From Costus lasius (lineage: Eukaryota > Streptophyta > Magnoliopsida > Zingiberales > Costaceae): a DNA stretch of 64,000 nt. Both the position numbers and the translations under genes were made by a program. The notes under the pieces were generated by a model. That model saw nothing but the letters and a program-made list of their open reading frames with translations, did not search any database and was not told where the DNA came from. The stretch spans positions 16,258,501-16,322,500 of the forward strand of contig CM050449.1 in assembly GCA_027563935.2 (NCBI GenBank), read 5' to 3'. The stretch's first letter is position 1, and the number at the start of each line of letters is the position of its first letter. Positions 44,760 to 56,152 of the stretch are shown one piece after another.

Positions 44760-47638
44760 TGTCAGGCCCAGGTTCTTCCGGTTCAGCCCGGAGCCCATTG
44801 GGCCGGCAGAAGCCCAAATCCACACAAAGCCGTGCGCTGGAGCATCCACCGAAGCCCGATTCGGAGTCAAGCGGCTTCAGTCAATGCTTAAATCGGGAAG
44901 CTGCGCGTGGACGCGGCATCTTCTTCACCCCGCGACTCGGACGCGGGCTCGCCGAGAAAGGCGGACGACGGCGACGCTCGGCGCAGCAGGGAACGGGTCT
45001 TCAGCGACGACTCGGCGAGGACGCGGACGGCTCGGGGACGGAGAGGAGCAGAGGCGGTAGAGCTGCCCATTAAAAGCATCTGATGGCGGACGAAGAAAGG
45101 GAGAGAGAGTGCTAGGGAGCAACTGCACCGGCGACGGCGAGGGTGCCGTAGTCCTTCCAGGGCAGGAGCCCTGATGCCGCAAGGGGGCGTTGACGACGAG
45201 AGCTTCTTGTACATGAGGTTGAGCGACAAGCGAGCATGAGTTCTGAGCAATTGTAACCGGCAACGGGGTTACCGGCGAGGGAGGGGAAGAGGGCGTCATC
45301 GACAGGGGTCGGCGACGGTAAGGTGAAGCTTTGTACGAAGTTCTGGGCGAATAAACGAAGCTTCCGCTAACCTTCTTCTTCCCCCTGCTTTGGTATTATG
45401 TTCCGACGAGTTCAGCAGTAATCACGACGACAGGCGACTGCTGGACGGTGACGGGAGAACTGGGACGACGCGCAGGCGGCGCGGTGTCCTTTTTGGCGAG
45501 GTGAACGAAGGCGAAGAGAACGCGGCGTAGTGGCGTTCGCTTCGAGGAGCAGGTCAACGACAGGAGTGGTCAACGAGCGAATTCGATTTCGAAATTCGAT
45601 TTAGAGGCTGACATAAGCAGACGTCAGCAGAACAGATTTCGCACGCAGCGAAAACGATCGGGAGGGCTGACTTCAGGCGTGACGTCAGCGAGATAATTAA
45701 ATCGGCAACGGTTGATTTTGACTTCGGTCAAAATCCGATTTGAGGTATAATTTCTTTAGGGTTTCAGATTCCCCAAATTAGGGTTAGGGTTTTCTCTGAG
45801 CGACTTGTAATTTGGGGATGAAAATTTGTTCGGGGAGTTAGGGTTTTGAGTTTTGGGTCGGAAACCCTAGATAGTTGTGTTCCGGTATTCCGCTGGATAG
45901 CCCTGAGACAGCATTTAAGGGCTATTTTGAGGCAAATCCGACCGGGGCGTGACAACAGGTATCAGAGCTAAAGATTCAGCCATGATGGTAAATCAGGAAG
46001 ATCCGAGATGGAGCAACATCACCACCGGCGATGAGGAGCGTCGTCCTTCCAGGGCAGGGGCCCTGATGCCAACACTAGGGGGTGTTGATGCCAATGCCTA
46101 AGAGCATTGATGCCGGCGCCAGGGGGCGTCGATGCCGGTGTCAGGGGACATCTAGGGAGAGCTCTGTAAGGGCTAAGTGATTGTAACCCAGCAAGATCAC
46201 TTCCCAGAGCAGGAGGCTCCGATGCCATCACTAGGAGGGTGATGAAGAGGGGTCAGCAAGGCCCTTTCCAAAGCAGAAGGCTTTGATGCCGTTACTGAGA
46301 GGGTAACGAAGAGAGGTATGCGAGACCTCTTCCCGGAGCAGTGAGCTTCGATGATAACGTCAGGAGGACGTTCGACGAACATCGAGGACGATGTTCAAAT
46401 CAGGTGGGGGAGAATTTTCAGGCCCGGGTTCTTCCGGTTTAGCCCGGAGCCCATTGGGCCGGCAGAAGCCCAAATCCACACAAAGCCGTGCGCTGGAGCA
46501 TCCACTGAAGCCCGATTCGGAGTCAAGCGGCTTCAGTTAACGCTTAAATCGGGAAGCTGCACGTGGACGCTGCATCTTCTTCACCCCGCGACTCGGACGC
46601 GGGCTTGCCGAGAAAGGCGGATGACGGCGACGCTCGGCGCAGCAGGGAACGGGTCTTCAGCGATGACTCGGCGAGGACGCAGACGGCTCGGGGACGGAGA
46701 GGAGCAAAGGCGGTAGAGCTGCCCTTTAAAAGCATTTGATGGCGGACGAAGAAAGGGAGAGAGGGTGCTGGGGAGCAACTCCACCGGCGATGGCGAGGGC
46801 ACCGTCGTCCTTCCAGGGTAGGGGCCCTGATGCCGCCAGGGGGCAAAGAATCCGACGCCAAGGGGCGTCGATGACGAGAGCTTCTTGTACGTGAGGTTGA
46901 GCGACAAGCGAGCATGAGTTCCGAGCGATTGTAATCGGCGACGGGGTTGCCGGCGAGGGAGGGGAAGAGGGCATCACCGACAGGGATCGGCGACGGTAAG
47001 GTGAAGCTTTGTACGAAGTTCTAGGCGAATAAATGAAGCTTCCGCTAACCTTCTTCTTCCTCCTGCTTTGGTATTCTGTTCCGACGAGTTCAGCAGTAAT
47101 CACGACGACGGGCGACTGCCGGACGGTGACGGGAGAACTGGGACGACGCGCAGGCGGCGCGGTGTCCTTTCCGGCGAGGTGAACGAAGGCGAAGAGAACG
47201 CGGCGTAGTGGCGTTCACTTCGAGGAGCAGGTCAACGACGGGAGCGGTCAACGAGCGAATTCGGAAATCGAATTCGGAATTCGATTTAGAGGCTGACGTA
47301 AGTAGACCTCAGCAGAACAGATTTCGCGCGCGGCGAAAACGATCGGGAGGGCTGACGTCAAGCGTGACGTCAGCGAGATAATTAAATCGGCAACGATTGA
47401 TTTTGACTTCGGTCAAAATTCGATTTGAGGTATAATTTCTTTAGGGTTTCGGATTCCCCAAATTAGGGTTAGGGTTTTCTCTGAGCGACTTGTAATTTAG
47501 GGATGAAAATTTGTTCGGGGAGTTAGGGTTTCGAGTTTTGGGTCGAAAATCTTAGATAGTTGCGTTCCGGTATTCCGCCGGATAGCCCTGAGACAGCGTT
47601 TAAGGGCTGTTTTGAGGCAAATCCGACGGGGCGTGACA
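44760..47638 (+). mobile_element. Non-autonomous LTR retrotransposon with 1.2-kb LTRs and a ~460-bp interior
   Basis: The 5' LTR runs 44760-45954 (TGTCAGGCCCAGG to GGGGCGTGACA) and the 3' LTR 46416-47638. They are near-identical by eye, with scattered substitutions. A primer-binding-like GGTATCAGAGCTA follows the 5' LTR at 45958-45970. A polypurine tract, CAGGTGGGGGAGAA, precedes the 3' LTR at 46401-46414. Flanks are CCTAG (44755-44759) and ACTAG (47639-47643), a 5-bp duplication with one mismatch. The interior has no gag or pol. Its end resembles the pol-to-PPT junction of gypsy chromoviruses, so a deletion derivative of that group is likely. Each LTR carries TTAGGGTTAGGGTTTT. Confidence 0.9.
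46040..46370. repeat. Degenerate GATGCC-based short repeats in the LTR-element interior
   Basis: The words GATGCCRRYRYCAGGGGRYRTCGATGCC and later CAGWAGGCTTYGATGCCRTYACTRRGAGGGTRAYG recur several times. This makes the interior itself internally repetitive and non-coding. Confidence 0.55.
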
Positions 47639-47643
47639 ACTAG

Positions 47644-48060
47644 AATACTTCTTCTTTAAATGCGAAATAAAGCAAAAAAAACAAAATTTTAGAAAATAAA
47701 AGTTTAGATCAATTAGAACCGTAAGTTTAGTTTTAGATAAATCTTTTTAGGTTATTTTTTTATAGGAGTTTTTTGTTCATTTATGTTCAGTTCAAGGTAA
47801 AGTAATGAACAACGAAAATCGAAACTGAGTTCCTCTCTTCATTAAATGCGAATTTAACTGACAGCAATAAATGAGGAAATTTTTTTCCCTGGTGTCTCTG
47901 GAACAAATTGCCAAATTTTTTTCGATCATATGATCCTATGTCCGCATTGATTTAATATTTTTTTAAAAAATAAAAATAAAATTCAAGGTTGTCCTCTTTA
48001 TATCTGATCTCAGTCGCAAGAGAACCCTAGAACCGAGGGAACGGTCCCTCTTCCTCTACA
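47644..48060. other. Spacer and promoter region of the BPC gene
   Basis: AT-rich, with no ORF of note. A telo-box-like AACCCTAGAACC lies at about 48024, close to the likely transcription start. Confidence 0.4.
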
Positions 48061-48065
48061 TCCAA

Positions 48066-48382
48066 AGTAAGTCTCTGTGTCTTCTTCAGCCCTTTCTCTC
48101 CGCTTTTGCAAGTGAAAGCAATGTTGGCTATGAACTTTAACATTTCCGCCATAATTTTTTTCTAGTAGACTACTCTTTTTACTATTTCACTTTCAAAGAT
48201 CTGATCTTGGAGCAAACTTTGCAAGTTCAATGTGCACCTCCGATAGGAGGATTCATTGTTGCTGTTCGATCTCTTTTTTGTGTTTTCTTTACATGGTCTT
48301 GGTTGATATCTGCTATTTTGGTTGGGATTTGATGTAAGATGTCTCCTTGTGTTGTTTACTTGGTATTTTTTACATTTCTCAG
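48066..48382 (+). other. Probable intron in the BPC 5' leader
   Basis: The donor-like CCAAA|GTAAGTC at 48066 and the acceptor TTTCTCAG ending at 48382 enclose a T-rich segment. The start codon lies further down at 48507. Introns in the 5' leader are common in this gene family. Confidence 0.55.
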
Positions 48383-48385
48383 GCA

Positions 48386-48430
48386 ATGGATCTTTCTCAT
48401 GCAAAGGGGTTGATGACCTTGGTGAGATGA
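48386..48430 (+). promoter_or_regulatory. Upstream ORF of 14 codons in the BPC leader
   Basis: An ATG four bases after the leader intron acceptor opens MDLSHAKGLMTLVR followed by TGA. It ends 76 bases before the main ATG. It could dampen translation of the BPC coding frame, but this is inference only. Confidence 0.5.
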
Positions 48431-48506
48431 AGGCAATGTGTCATATGGGTTGACCGAAATCTGCTAAAAAGAACCGACATTTTTCGTCCACTCGACCTTC
48501 TCGACA

Positions 48507-49346
48507 ATGGATAACGATGGCGGATTTGGTATCCGGAATTGGGGTTACTACGAGCAGCAGTCGAAGGGAAACCTTGGGCTGCGGCTTATGTCTTCTTTGG
48601 AACTCAACGCGAAGCCCCTTTTGCCAAATGGTGGGTTCATTCGTCGGCACTGCAGCTTCACGGAACCATCGGTTTCGATGGACTTCGTTAGAGACGGATG
48701 GTTTCACCACGGCAACGACAATGCCAGAAACTTCCACACTATGCCGGTGAGCCATCAGCAGCACTCCAGTTACGGCATCTTCCCTGATCCGCCCGCCGAG
48801 CAAAGCATCCAGACGCTGCAGCATCCCGAGCCGCAGGCCAAGGAGGACAAGGTTTTGATGGTGGAAGAGACCAGTCTGAAAAGCGAATCGCCTCAGAAGA
48901 AGAAGCCGAGGGCCCGTCTGCCGAAATCCCCAAAGCCGAAGAAGCCTAAGAAGGTCAAAGCATCAAGTGATGAGGCTCCCAGTGGGTCAGTTTCACGTGG
49001 GAGGGCCGGAAGGAAGAGTGTGGGCATGGTCATTAACGGGATTGATTTTGATATCTCAAGGATTCCGACGCCGGTGTGCTCTTGCACAGGAAAGGCCCAA
49101 CCATGCTACCGTTGGGGTATTGGAGGGTGGCAGTCAGCCTGCTGCACCACCAATATATCAATGCACCCTCTTCCAATGAGCACCACGAAGCGCGGGGTTC
49201 GCATCGCCGGCCGGAAGATGAGTCAAGGTGCTTTCAAGAAGGTGCTGGAGAAGCTTGCTGGTGAAGGATATAACCTCTCGAATCCAATTGACCTTAGGAC
49301 ATTCTGGGCAAAGCATGGCACCAACAAGTATGTGACGATCAGGTAA
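48507..49346 (+). CDS. BPC: BASIC PENTACYSTEINE (BBR/BPC) GAGA-binding transcription factor, class I, 279 aa
   Basis: This plant-specific nuclear factor binds GA/CT repeats and helps recruit Polycomb complexes. It has a single coding exon starting at ATG 48507 with MDNDGGFGIRNWGYYEQQ, the class I N-terminus. Around residues 132-153 lies a very basic stretch (KKKPRARLPKSPKPKKPKK), a likely nuclear localisation signal. The DNA-binding domain fills the C-terminus from about residue 170. It includes INGIDFDISRIPTPVCSCTG (Cys191, Cys193), then PCYRWGIGGWQSACC, giving the five conserved cysteines, and TKRGVRIAGRKMSQGAFKKV. It closes with DLRTFWAKHGTNKYVTIR, the family's usual terminus. Length matches class I members. 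It is intact, preceded by a leader intron and a short upstream ORF. Confidence 0.96.
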   Translation: MDNDGGFGIRNWGYYEQQSKGNLGLRLMSSLELNAKPLLPNGGFIRRHCSFTEPSVSMDFVRDGWFHHGNDNARNFHTMPVSHQQHSSYGIFPDPPAEQSIQTLQHPEPQAKEDKVLMVEETSLKSESPQKKKPRARLPKSPKPKKPKKVKASSDEAPSGSVSRGRAGRKSVGMVINGIDFDISRIPTPVCSCTGKAQPCYRWGIGGWQSACCTTNISMHPLPMSTTKRGVRIAGRKMSQGAFKKVLEKLAGEGYNLSNPIDLRTFWAKHGTNKYVTIR

Positions 49347-51292
49347 TGGCATGCAATGTTGGACGGTTTTCTCAGTCTTCTCATTTGCATTGGACATTTC
49401 TTCCCTGCTGTATTGTTAATCTTTGTTCTGCAATAGTAGGTTTTACTGCATTTTGTGTATCAAAAGTTAACATGGTTTTTGGGGCTCAGGTATTAGGTTT
49501 TTCACTTGTAACTTAAAACTTGTAAAGGTGAACAGTGATGCTTAGCAGAGATGGCTCTCACCTAATGCATAGAAACACTCTTGTTCTCCTGCGATCTAGT
49601 TCCTAACATGAAATTTTCAGCTAAGTTAATTTTTCATTGTCTTATATATCCATGAAGCTTTATGGTTGTAATTTGTTCATTGTTGGGCGTAAATACACTG
49701 TTGTTTGTTCTTGGTGCTAGCAGAAATTTACTTCTAGTTTGGGTAGCCAAATAGTAGGTTAGATATTGCTCAGTGGCTTCGAAGTAGTTGAAGCTCTTCT
49801 CCCCTTCACTTTATTGCCCAGTTGCTAAGAATTAGTGAGTTTGGGTTTGAAAAAAGAATCCGAATTATATATCTTTGGAAGAATTATGAACTTCTCTGCT
49901 GGTTTCCGTTTTAGTGAAAGCAAAGATCAATCTTATTGTGAAAACTTGTGCTGAATTGTGCAGAGTAAGTTCTGATTTGTCGTTATATAAAAAACCTTGA
50001 ATCTTCTTTGCTATTCAAGTGGCGTACGAACAATTTCAAATTTTAACAATTCTCAAGTTTTTCAGTTTCATTTTGGATGCATCTGCTTTTGTTTTACAAG
50101 CAATATCTGCTACTCCCCGCTGAGAAATACTGACTTGATTGAAATGGATTCATGATCTATTGATTTTAATTGAAAAGGATGCCAGATAGACTGTTCTTTA
50201 CTTTTGTTGGTGAAGAACAACTCGTTAGGAATGATGGAGTGCCTTTTTTTCTGATCTTTAAATCAGAGAGTTGTCGAGCTTCTTTGTGCAATAGTAAAAG
50301 AGCATCTAGCTGCAGAGGATTTGGATGTATGCCATTTAGAGGTCATATACTGAAAATATTGTAGAGGGACAGACTGGTGGTCAAATTGTATGGATTTTAT
50401 ATTGAGCAAGCACTTGTATTTTGGAATTTTAGGATGCCAAAAGAAGCAAAGACAAAGAGCCCTTTCTAGCCGTTTCAATTAGAATTGAGGATATTGGTGG
50501 GCTCTATCTCTTTCTTTTGAACTCTTCTTCTCCTCTCCTAAAGTGTGTACCATAGGGATGATAATAAATATGGTCTTATGGTCTTTAAGTTTTTAGCTTT
50601 GGTATTTAGTGAATTCAAATATTTGATTAATTAAATAATAAATATGACAGAATGACTAATTTCATAACTCGACTCTCTGGTGTTCTGTGTGCTTGGGAAT
50701 ATCTGACCTGATGTTCAATTCAGATTTTTATCTTATTTTTTTTTTAAAAATAACTCCATAAGTTAAAATAATTTTATATGTTTATCAAAATTAGGATTAG
50801 TTTTTTAGATAAAATTATAATTTTTATCTCTATTTTTAATCGAGTATCAAGTTTTGGATACTACAATTTAAGTTTGATTGCAACTCAGATTCTATAATTG
50901 GGTATTTGAATACACTGTAAATAGGTCAAGTTAGGTTGAGTATATGAATTATAATTCAATTTGAGATAGTCTGAGAACTTGATTAGCTAAATAGGATGGG
51001 TTTTGGTCAGATGAGTCAGGTTTTGATTTAATGATATAGTTATTTTATACTTGAGCAAACAAGATCCTGTAATCAAACTCCCTGAATGCTTTTATTAGTT
51101 TCTTAATTAATTGAAGAAAAAGAAGAGGCAGTACATGATCCAGTAACCAACATTGATAAAAAAAAAAAGAAAAAGAAAGAGTTGTTGTTTGCATAATCCC
51201 CAAGGAGAAATTGATCAATGAAATTAGCTAGTATCAAGAGAACATCAATCGTGAATTAATTATTAAAACACTAGATAGGATAGGATGATGCA
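49347..51292. other. BPC 3' UTR and AT-rich spacer to the CASP-like gene
   Basis: No further gene was seen. The BPC and CASP-like genes converge here. The sequence is T-rich near BPC, with a purine-rich run at about 51160-51180 just past the CASP-like gene. Confidence 0.4.
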
Positions 51293-52023
51293 TCATTTCC
51301 TGGCCAACGCAAGAACGGAGATAAGAAGGATGAAGGCCATGCAGACGGTGGCGGCGAGGACGAAGCCGGTGGCGACGTTCCCCAAGTCCAAGGCCTTGTT
51401 TAAGTCCTTCGCCAACTGGCTGTCCGCCGCATCTAAGCTTCTCGCTAATTTGTTTATGCCTCTCTTGACGTCCACCGTGAAGCCAAATCCAGCACCAGCG
51501 CCCGTCGCAAGCAGCAGAGAGATCACCTGCGCGCACCATTAATATTCGATGAGCAAATGATCAAAACAAAGCTAACAAGTCAATTCAATAGATTGTACCA
51601 CATCAATGAAGATGTAGAGGGGGACGAGTTGTTTGCTAATTAGTTTCTTCCCTTTGCTGATGCTCACAGCTGCAAATGGAATTTGTATGATCGAGTAAAA
51701 TATTCCAATCACAGCCACAGAGAACAGGTACCTGCAGCATAGTCAAAGAAAAACAGCCTTCTGATTAAGTTCGTAAACATCAGATACAATCACTGCAACA
51801 TTTGATCTGAGGAATTATTATGTGCAACCAAAACCGATGATCGTCACCTGTAAGCCAACACATCTTTGAAGTGTAATTTGGTTTCTTCTTCTGGGTCGCC
51901 AAGTAAGTCGGGCACAGTGACGGTATCCCTGACGATGATGACCGCAGCAGCCAAGGAGAACAACAACACAAAGAGCCTCAAACCCAGGGACGCGATCCGC
52001 CCTGCCTTGCTCGAAGACGCCAT
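51293..52023 (-). CDS. CASPL: CASP-like (MARVEL-type) four-helix membrane protein, 3 exons, 180 aa
   Basis: CASP-like proteins are plant relatives of the Casparian-strip scaffold proteins and sit in the plasma membrane. Minus-strand exons are 52023-51848, 51731-51599 and 51526-51293, GT-AG, phases 2 and 0, 543 nt in total. Four hydrophobic segments are visible: residues about 12-31 (LGLRLFVLLFSLAAAVIIV), 60-83 (YLFSVAVIGIFYSIIQIPFA), 97-122 (LYIFIDVVISLLLATGAGAG) and 153-177 (GNVATGFVLAATVCMAFILL). The first keeps Arg16 and the third Asp102, the conserved pair of the family. The short N-terminus MASSSKAGR and the length of 180 aa fit small CASPL subgroups. The exact subgroup and function are unknown. 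Confidence 0.88.
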
Positions 52024-53240
52024 TTTTGTGTTTTACTGAGTATTCCTCGCTCAAGTTGCTGCTGCTGTCGGCTTCGCTGTTCATACCTTTTATACTGTAG
52101 CGGCGCAGGCTTATGCGCCTCAAAATTATCACTATGGTGGTGGGAGTCAATGCGCAGCATTGGAGTTGACGATGTTTAATGGAAGATATGTATGAATCTG
52201 ATGCGACTTGAGCCTGCAGGTTTGGCTGTTTTGGAACATTATGTGATTGGCCTTAATGATTTATACAAAAAGTTGGAATTGATTTTTTTTTCTTTAGCAT
52301 CATAACCTTCTTCTCTATGTTACATGGTAATCTAATTGGTAAAATTCCTTTACATGAGTAAGGATTTTATAGGATTACAATCACATGATAAATAAAATAT
52401 GTAAAATCAATTCACTTAATTCTCATAAAGTTTTTAGCATATTGTAGACATTTAATCCCAAAGATTTTTCATATCTTTTGCTCTTAGCTCACTTACAATT
52501 TTAGCTCTTCTATAATTTATTTTCTGGCACTATAATTTAAAGGTCATGACTTGTGAGGGTCATGTCCAGAAATCGAATCTCGCTGCAGATGGATTCGGAT
52601 TTGTAAATCTTGGGTTAAGGCCTCTGGGCTGTGATCAAATTTTGAAATGCTATCATTTGATTTGGTTTGCAGTTCTGTGAGTTTCAAAACTGAGACGCAG
52701 TGCAAGTTCTAACTCAAAATTCAAAAATCAGTGCAGTAATTTGAAACAAGTGCTGCTTTTAATGTATTAGCATAATTCAGTGTAGTGCAGAAATGCCAGC
52801 AATGTGCAGCAATGTTTTGGTAAAAATTAATAATCAGAAAAGAGTAATGCAGGGATGGTTTAGCTGAACATTTCAGAAATCAGAATCTAAAATCTGAAAA
52901 TGCAGCTTAACACAAAACTAGCACAAATTATTATGCACAACACTCACCTAAACCGAAATACGTGAATGAGAATTGAAACACATAGTAGATCACATATCAC
53001 GGAGTCTGCATGCAATCTATCTACATGTTTTCGTGCAACTAAATTCAACTACACAAACTAAAATGCAAACACTACTTACATCATATCTTAACTAAGATGA
53101 ACTACAATTTGCAAGAAGAGAGATTAGATTAAAACTTACCTGCATGATCTAAGGTGATTTTTTTTTTTTTTTTTTGTTGAAGCCGAATATACAAAGAAGG
53201 AAATTAAAACAAGCTAGACTAAATTGCAAGCTACTCAAGG
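52024..53240. other. CASP-like promoter and AT-rich spacer
   Basis: The probable promoter and leader of the CASP-like gene lie in the first few hundred bases. The remainder has only short ORFs. A T-rich run is present at 53157-53175. Confidence 0.4.
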
Positions 53241-53269
53241 AAACGAAATTAAACGAAAACCAATAACAA

Positions 53270-53690
53270 ATATGGTACAATCCTTTTTAAGTTAGAACAT
53301 CTTTTCAAATATGGTAGAACCCTTATAAAATGGGTATACTAGAACCCTTTTCAAATATGGTAGAACCTCTTTAAGTTATAGTAGAAGCCCTTTGTATTAT
53401 AGTAGAACCCATTTTAAATATGGTAGAACCCTTTTGTATTATGGTATAATCCTTTTAAGTTGTGGTAGAACCCCCTTTATATTATGGTAGAACCCCTTTC
53501 AAATATGGTATAATCCTTTTGTATTATGATAGAACCATTTTCAAATATGGCAAAACCCCTTTGTATTATGGTACAACCTCTTTAAATTATGATATAACCT
53601 TTTTATATTATGGTGGAACCCCTTTAAGTTATGGTAGAACCCATTTTAAATATGGTAGAACTCTTTTGTATTATGGTAGCACCCCTTTTG
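53270..53690. repeat. Minisatellite of ~28-bp TATGGTAGAACCCCTTT units
   Basis: Some fourteen degenerate units repeat the word ATGGTAGAACCCCTTT with variable linkers (TCAAAT, GTATT, AAGTT). An alternation of linkers hints at a higher-order repeat of two or three units. It produces open frames with Tyr-rich nonsense protein, which I do not regard as a gene. Confidence 0.85.
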
Positions 53691-53912
53691 ATTTATATAC
53701 TTTTATATATTTTTATATTCTTTTATATTATATATATATATTTATATACTTATATATATATTTTTATATATTTTTATAAAATTTTTATTTTTTTATATAT
53801 TTTTATATACTTTTATATATATTTATATATTGTTATATATTTCTATATATTTTTATATACTTTTATATTTTTTATATTTTTTTATATACTTATATATATA
53901 TATATATATTAT
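53690..53912. repeat. TATATTTTTATA low-complexity tract
   Basis: More than 200 bases of nearly pure A/T in units such as TATATATTTTTATATACTTT directly follow the minisatellite. Confidence 0.85.
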
Positions 53913-55637
53913 CAAATATTAGATTGTTTTGAGATTCATACCATAATTAGATTCAAGAGGCAGAGCGCTCACCTGCCTAATTGCTTATAGGTAGGGGCCT
54001 ACCGAGAAGTTTTTTTTGGTTAGAAAAGTTATCCGTTTAAGGAAAAGCTTCAAAGTGACATGAGGAAGGGAAAACACCTTACAAGTTATTACAATAAGGC
54101 CGAGAAGGGATGAAGATGAAGATCATCAACAATTTTCCTTTCACATATGTCTAACTTAAAAAGCATTACTACAACATATTACACAAAGATTATAAATAAG
54201 GGTGAGGAGAACTCGTGGTTTGACTCCCAAGGGGAAGAGAGAGAAGAATGAGAATAGAAAGAGAGACGGCCCTGTTTCCTTGGGGTGGTGACTGGGACAA
54301 ACATGTTGGGCGAGCAAGCTAGCCCGTTTTGCCGGAAAAATTCAAGAACCTTAGGCAGGGTAAGATATGGATCAAGAACCTTCGATAGGGTCAGATAAGC
54401 TAGATTAATCACTTTGAACTTGTAAATCTTATAGTAAAGATCACATCTATGTTGATTTATAATTCGCACGTATTATGTAATTAAAATTTTACTTATACTA
54501 TATGATGGACGGTTGTGATCTTACCCTGCTTAAGATTTCTAACCAAAACCTTACCTAGGAATTTTTCTTTTTGTGCTTGTAAGTTTTAATAGCTCCAAAG
54601 GATCACATCTGTTGTATTTTTCTGATGATTTAGCCATTAATTAGTGATGTGGCATTTTAATAATATGGCAACGGGCAAGAGTGATGGTGTGGCAAGATTT
54701 ATGTTACAAATTAAATTAAGGAGTTACTGTCAGTTTAGAAGCACAATCTAAACTTCTGATAGTTTATTTATGATACAAATATTGACTAGATTAAACTTAT
54801 GTTCAAATAAAATCCAGTAAAAAAAAATAGGATGTCCTCCATTAAATCCATCTTTGTGAGAGTCAACACATTTGATACCCTCCACTTTTTTTCACCAGTA
54901 ATTTGTTCTTGTAGTAGTGATCTAAAAATTCCCTGTAACATCATATGATCATTTTTGTTTTTAAAAGTTTGAATCAAATTTTTATAACTTACAAACCATA
55001 CAAAAACAACCTAAAGTATCCATATTATAACATCTTTCAACAAAACTCAAAGTTTTGCAACAATGCCAAAATTACAAATGTAACAACTCAACAAAATAAA
55101 GTTTAGCCATTTATTTTTCCCAAGAGTGCAATTTCTATCTAGTTATTCATTTTGAGGTTGAACCAAATCTGAACTTAGAGGCAAAACAAAATGAGTTAGC
55201 TAAAAGAGCCAAAGTAGGAATCACAAAATGCATGCAACAAGGAAAGTTGATTAAAGCAATTTTACTATTCTACATGGTAAACATCATGTCAATACAGTCG
55301 TGTAAATTAAGAGCATAACCACAATATATCCTCACTCTCGAATCCGCATTCTTTGTTAGAGTGTTTCCATCGTTGCTCAACCGATGGAACAACTGCCCTC
55401 AAACAGCTCGGAGGAGGTTGTGCCGAACATCTAGGACCCTAGTTAGTCTAATGACTTACCGTCAGGTGACCTCTAGCTAGCACCCCTGTAGCCAATCCAT
55501 ACTTGGCACTATAGAGTCCATAGTGGTCTAGCCGGTATAACATAACCCAGCATAAGATGAATCAATGTCATGACATCAAGCATACACAAAATGTAATAAA
55601 ATTTTCATCATAGGTGTTTTAACAAAGCAACTAATGT
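53913..55637. other. Intergenic DNA, no gene seen
   Basis: Short ORFs only. The stretch at about 55320-55560 is GC-richer, with words such as CTAATGACTTACCGTCAGGTGACC, and may be LTR-derived, but I could not define termini. Confidence 0.35.
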
Positions 55638-56152
55638 AATTATCAAGTCATGTGAGCTTTGGCCGTGGCGAATCCCTAGCGGCCGGCCGGCCGGCGATCT
55701 ATCCGGTAGGGGGGGGGGGGTGTAGACGTGGCCGTATTCCAGCAGCGGCGCGTAGGTGTGGCAATCGTGGCGGCTTCCTCCATCGCGATGTGGGGGGGGG
55801 GGGGTGAAGCTAGGGGGTCGGATGTCTCTCAGGTGCGCGGAAGCGGGTATGCTCGCCCTCTCGCATTAGCGACTTTCTCCCTGGTTTTGTGAGCTTTGGC
55901 CGGGTCTCGCTTTGCGTCCTGCTAGATCGTTTTCTTTCGGGTCTCATCGGTCCTCTCTTGTGACGGTGCTGGTGTTTTCGTTTTCTTTGTGGTTGCCTTG
56001 GTTCTCTACGTTTCTGTGTTGTTTGCCTGCGTTTGGGTGCTTTCAGTTTGTTTGGCATCCTTGGTTCCGCTTGTGTGGTTCTACGGGGGTGGTTAAGCGG
56101 GTGCTCCTGGGCGGGTCAAGCAGTCATGGAGAAGTAGGGGATTCGTTCTCAG

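Noticed and set aside
44743..46915. Several 100-125 codon ORFs in the GC-rich LTRs
   Set aside because: They appear twice because they lie in the two LTRs, have no gag or pol similarity and overlap on opposite strands.
53462..53990. Long Tyr/Ile-rich ORFs
   Set aside because: They are translations of the minisatellite and A/T tract, with no protein family and no gene signals.
55709..55803. G-runs as a sign of sequencing error
   Set aside because: They sit in the LINE 5' region, where G-rich tracts are plausible; error in their exact length cannot be excluded.
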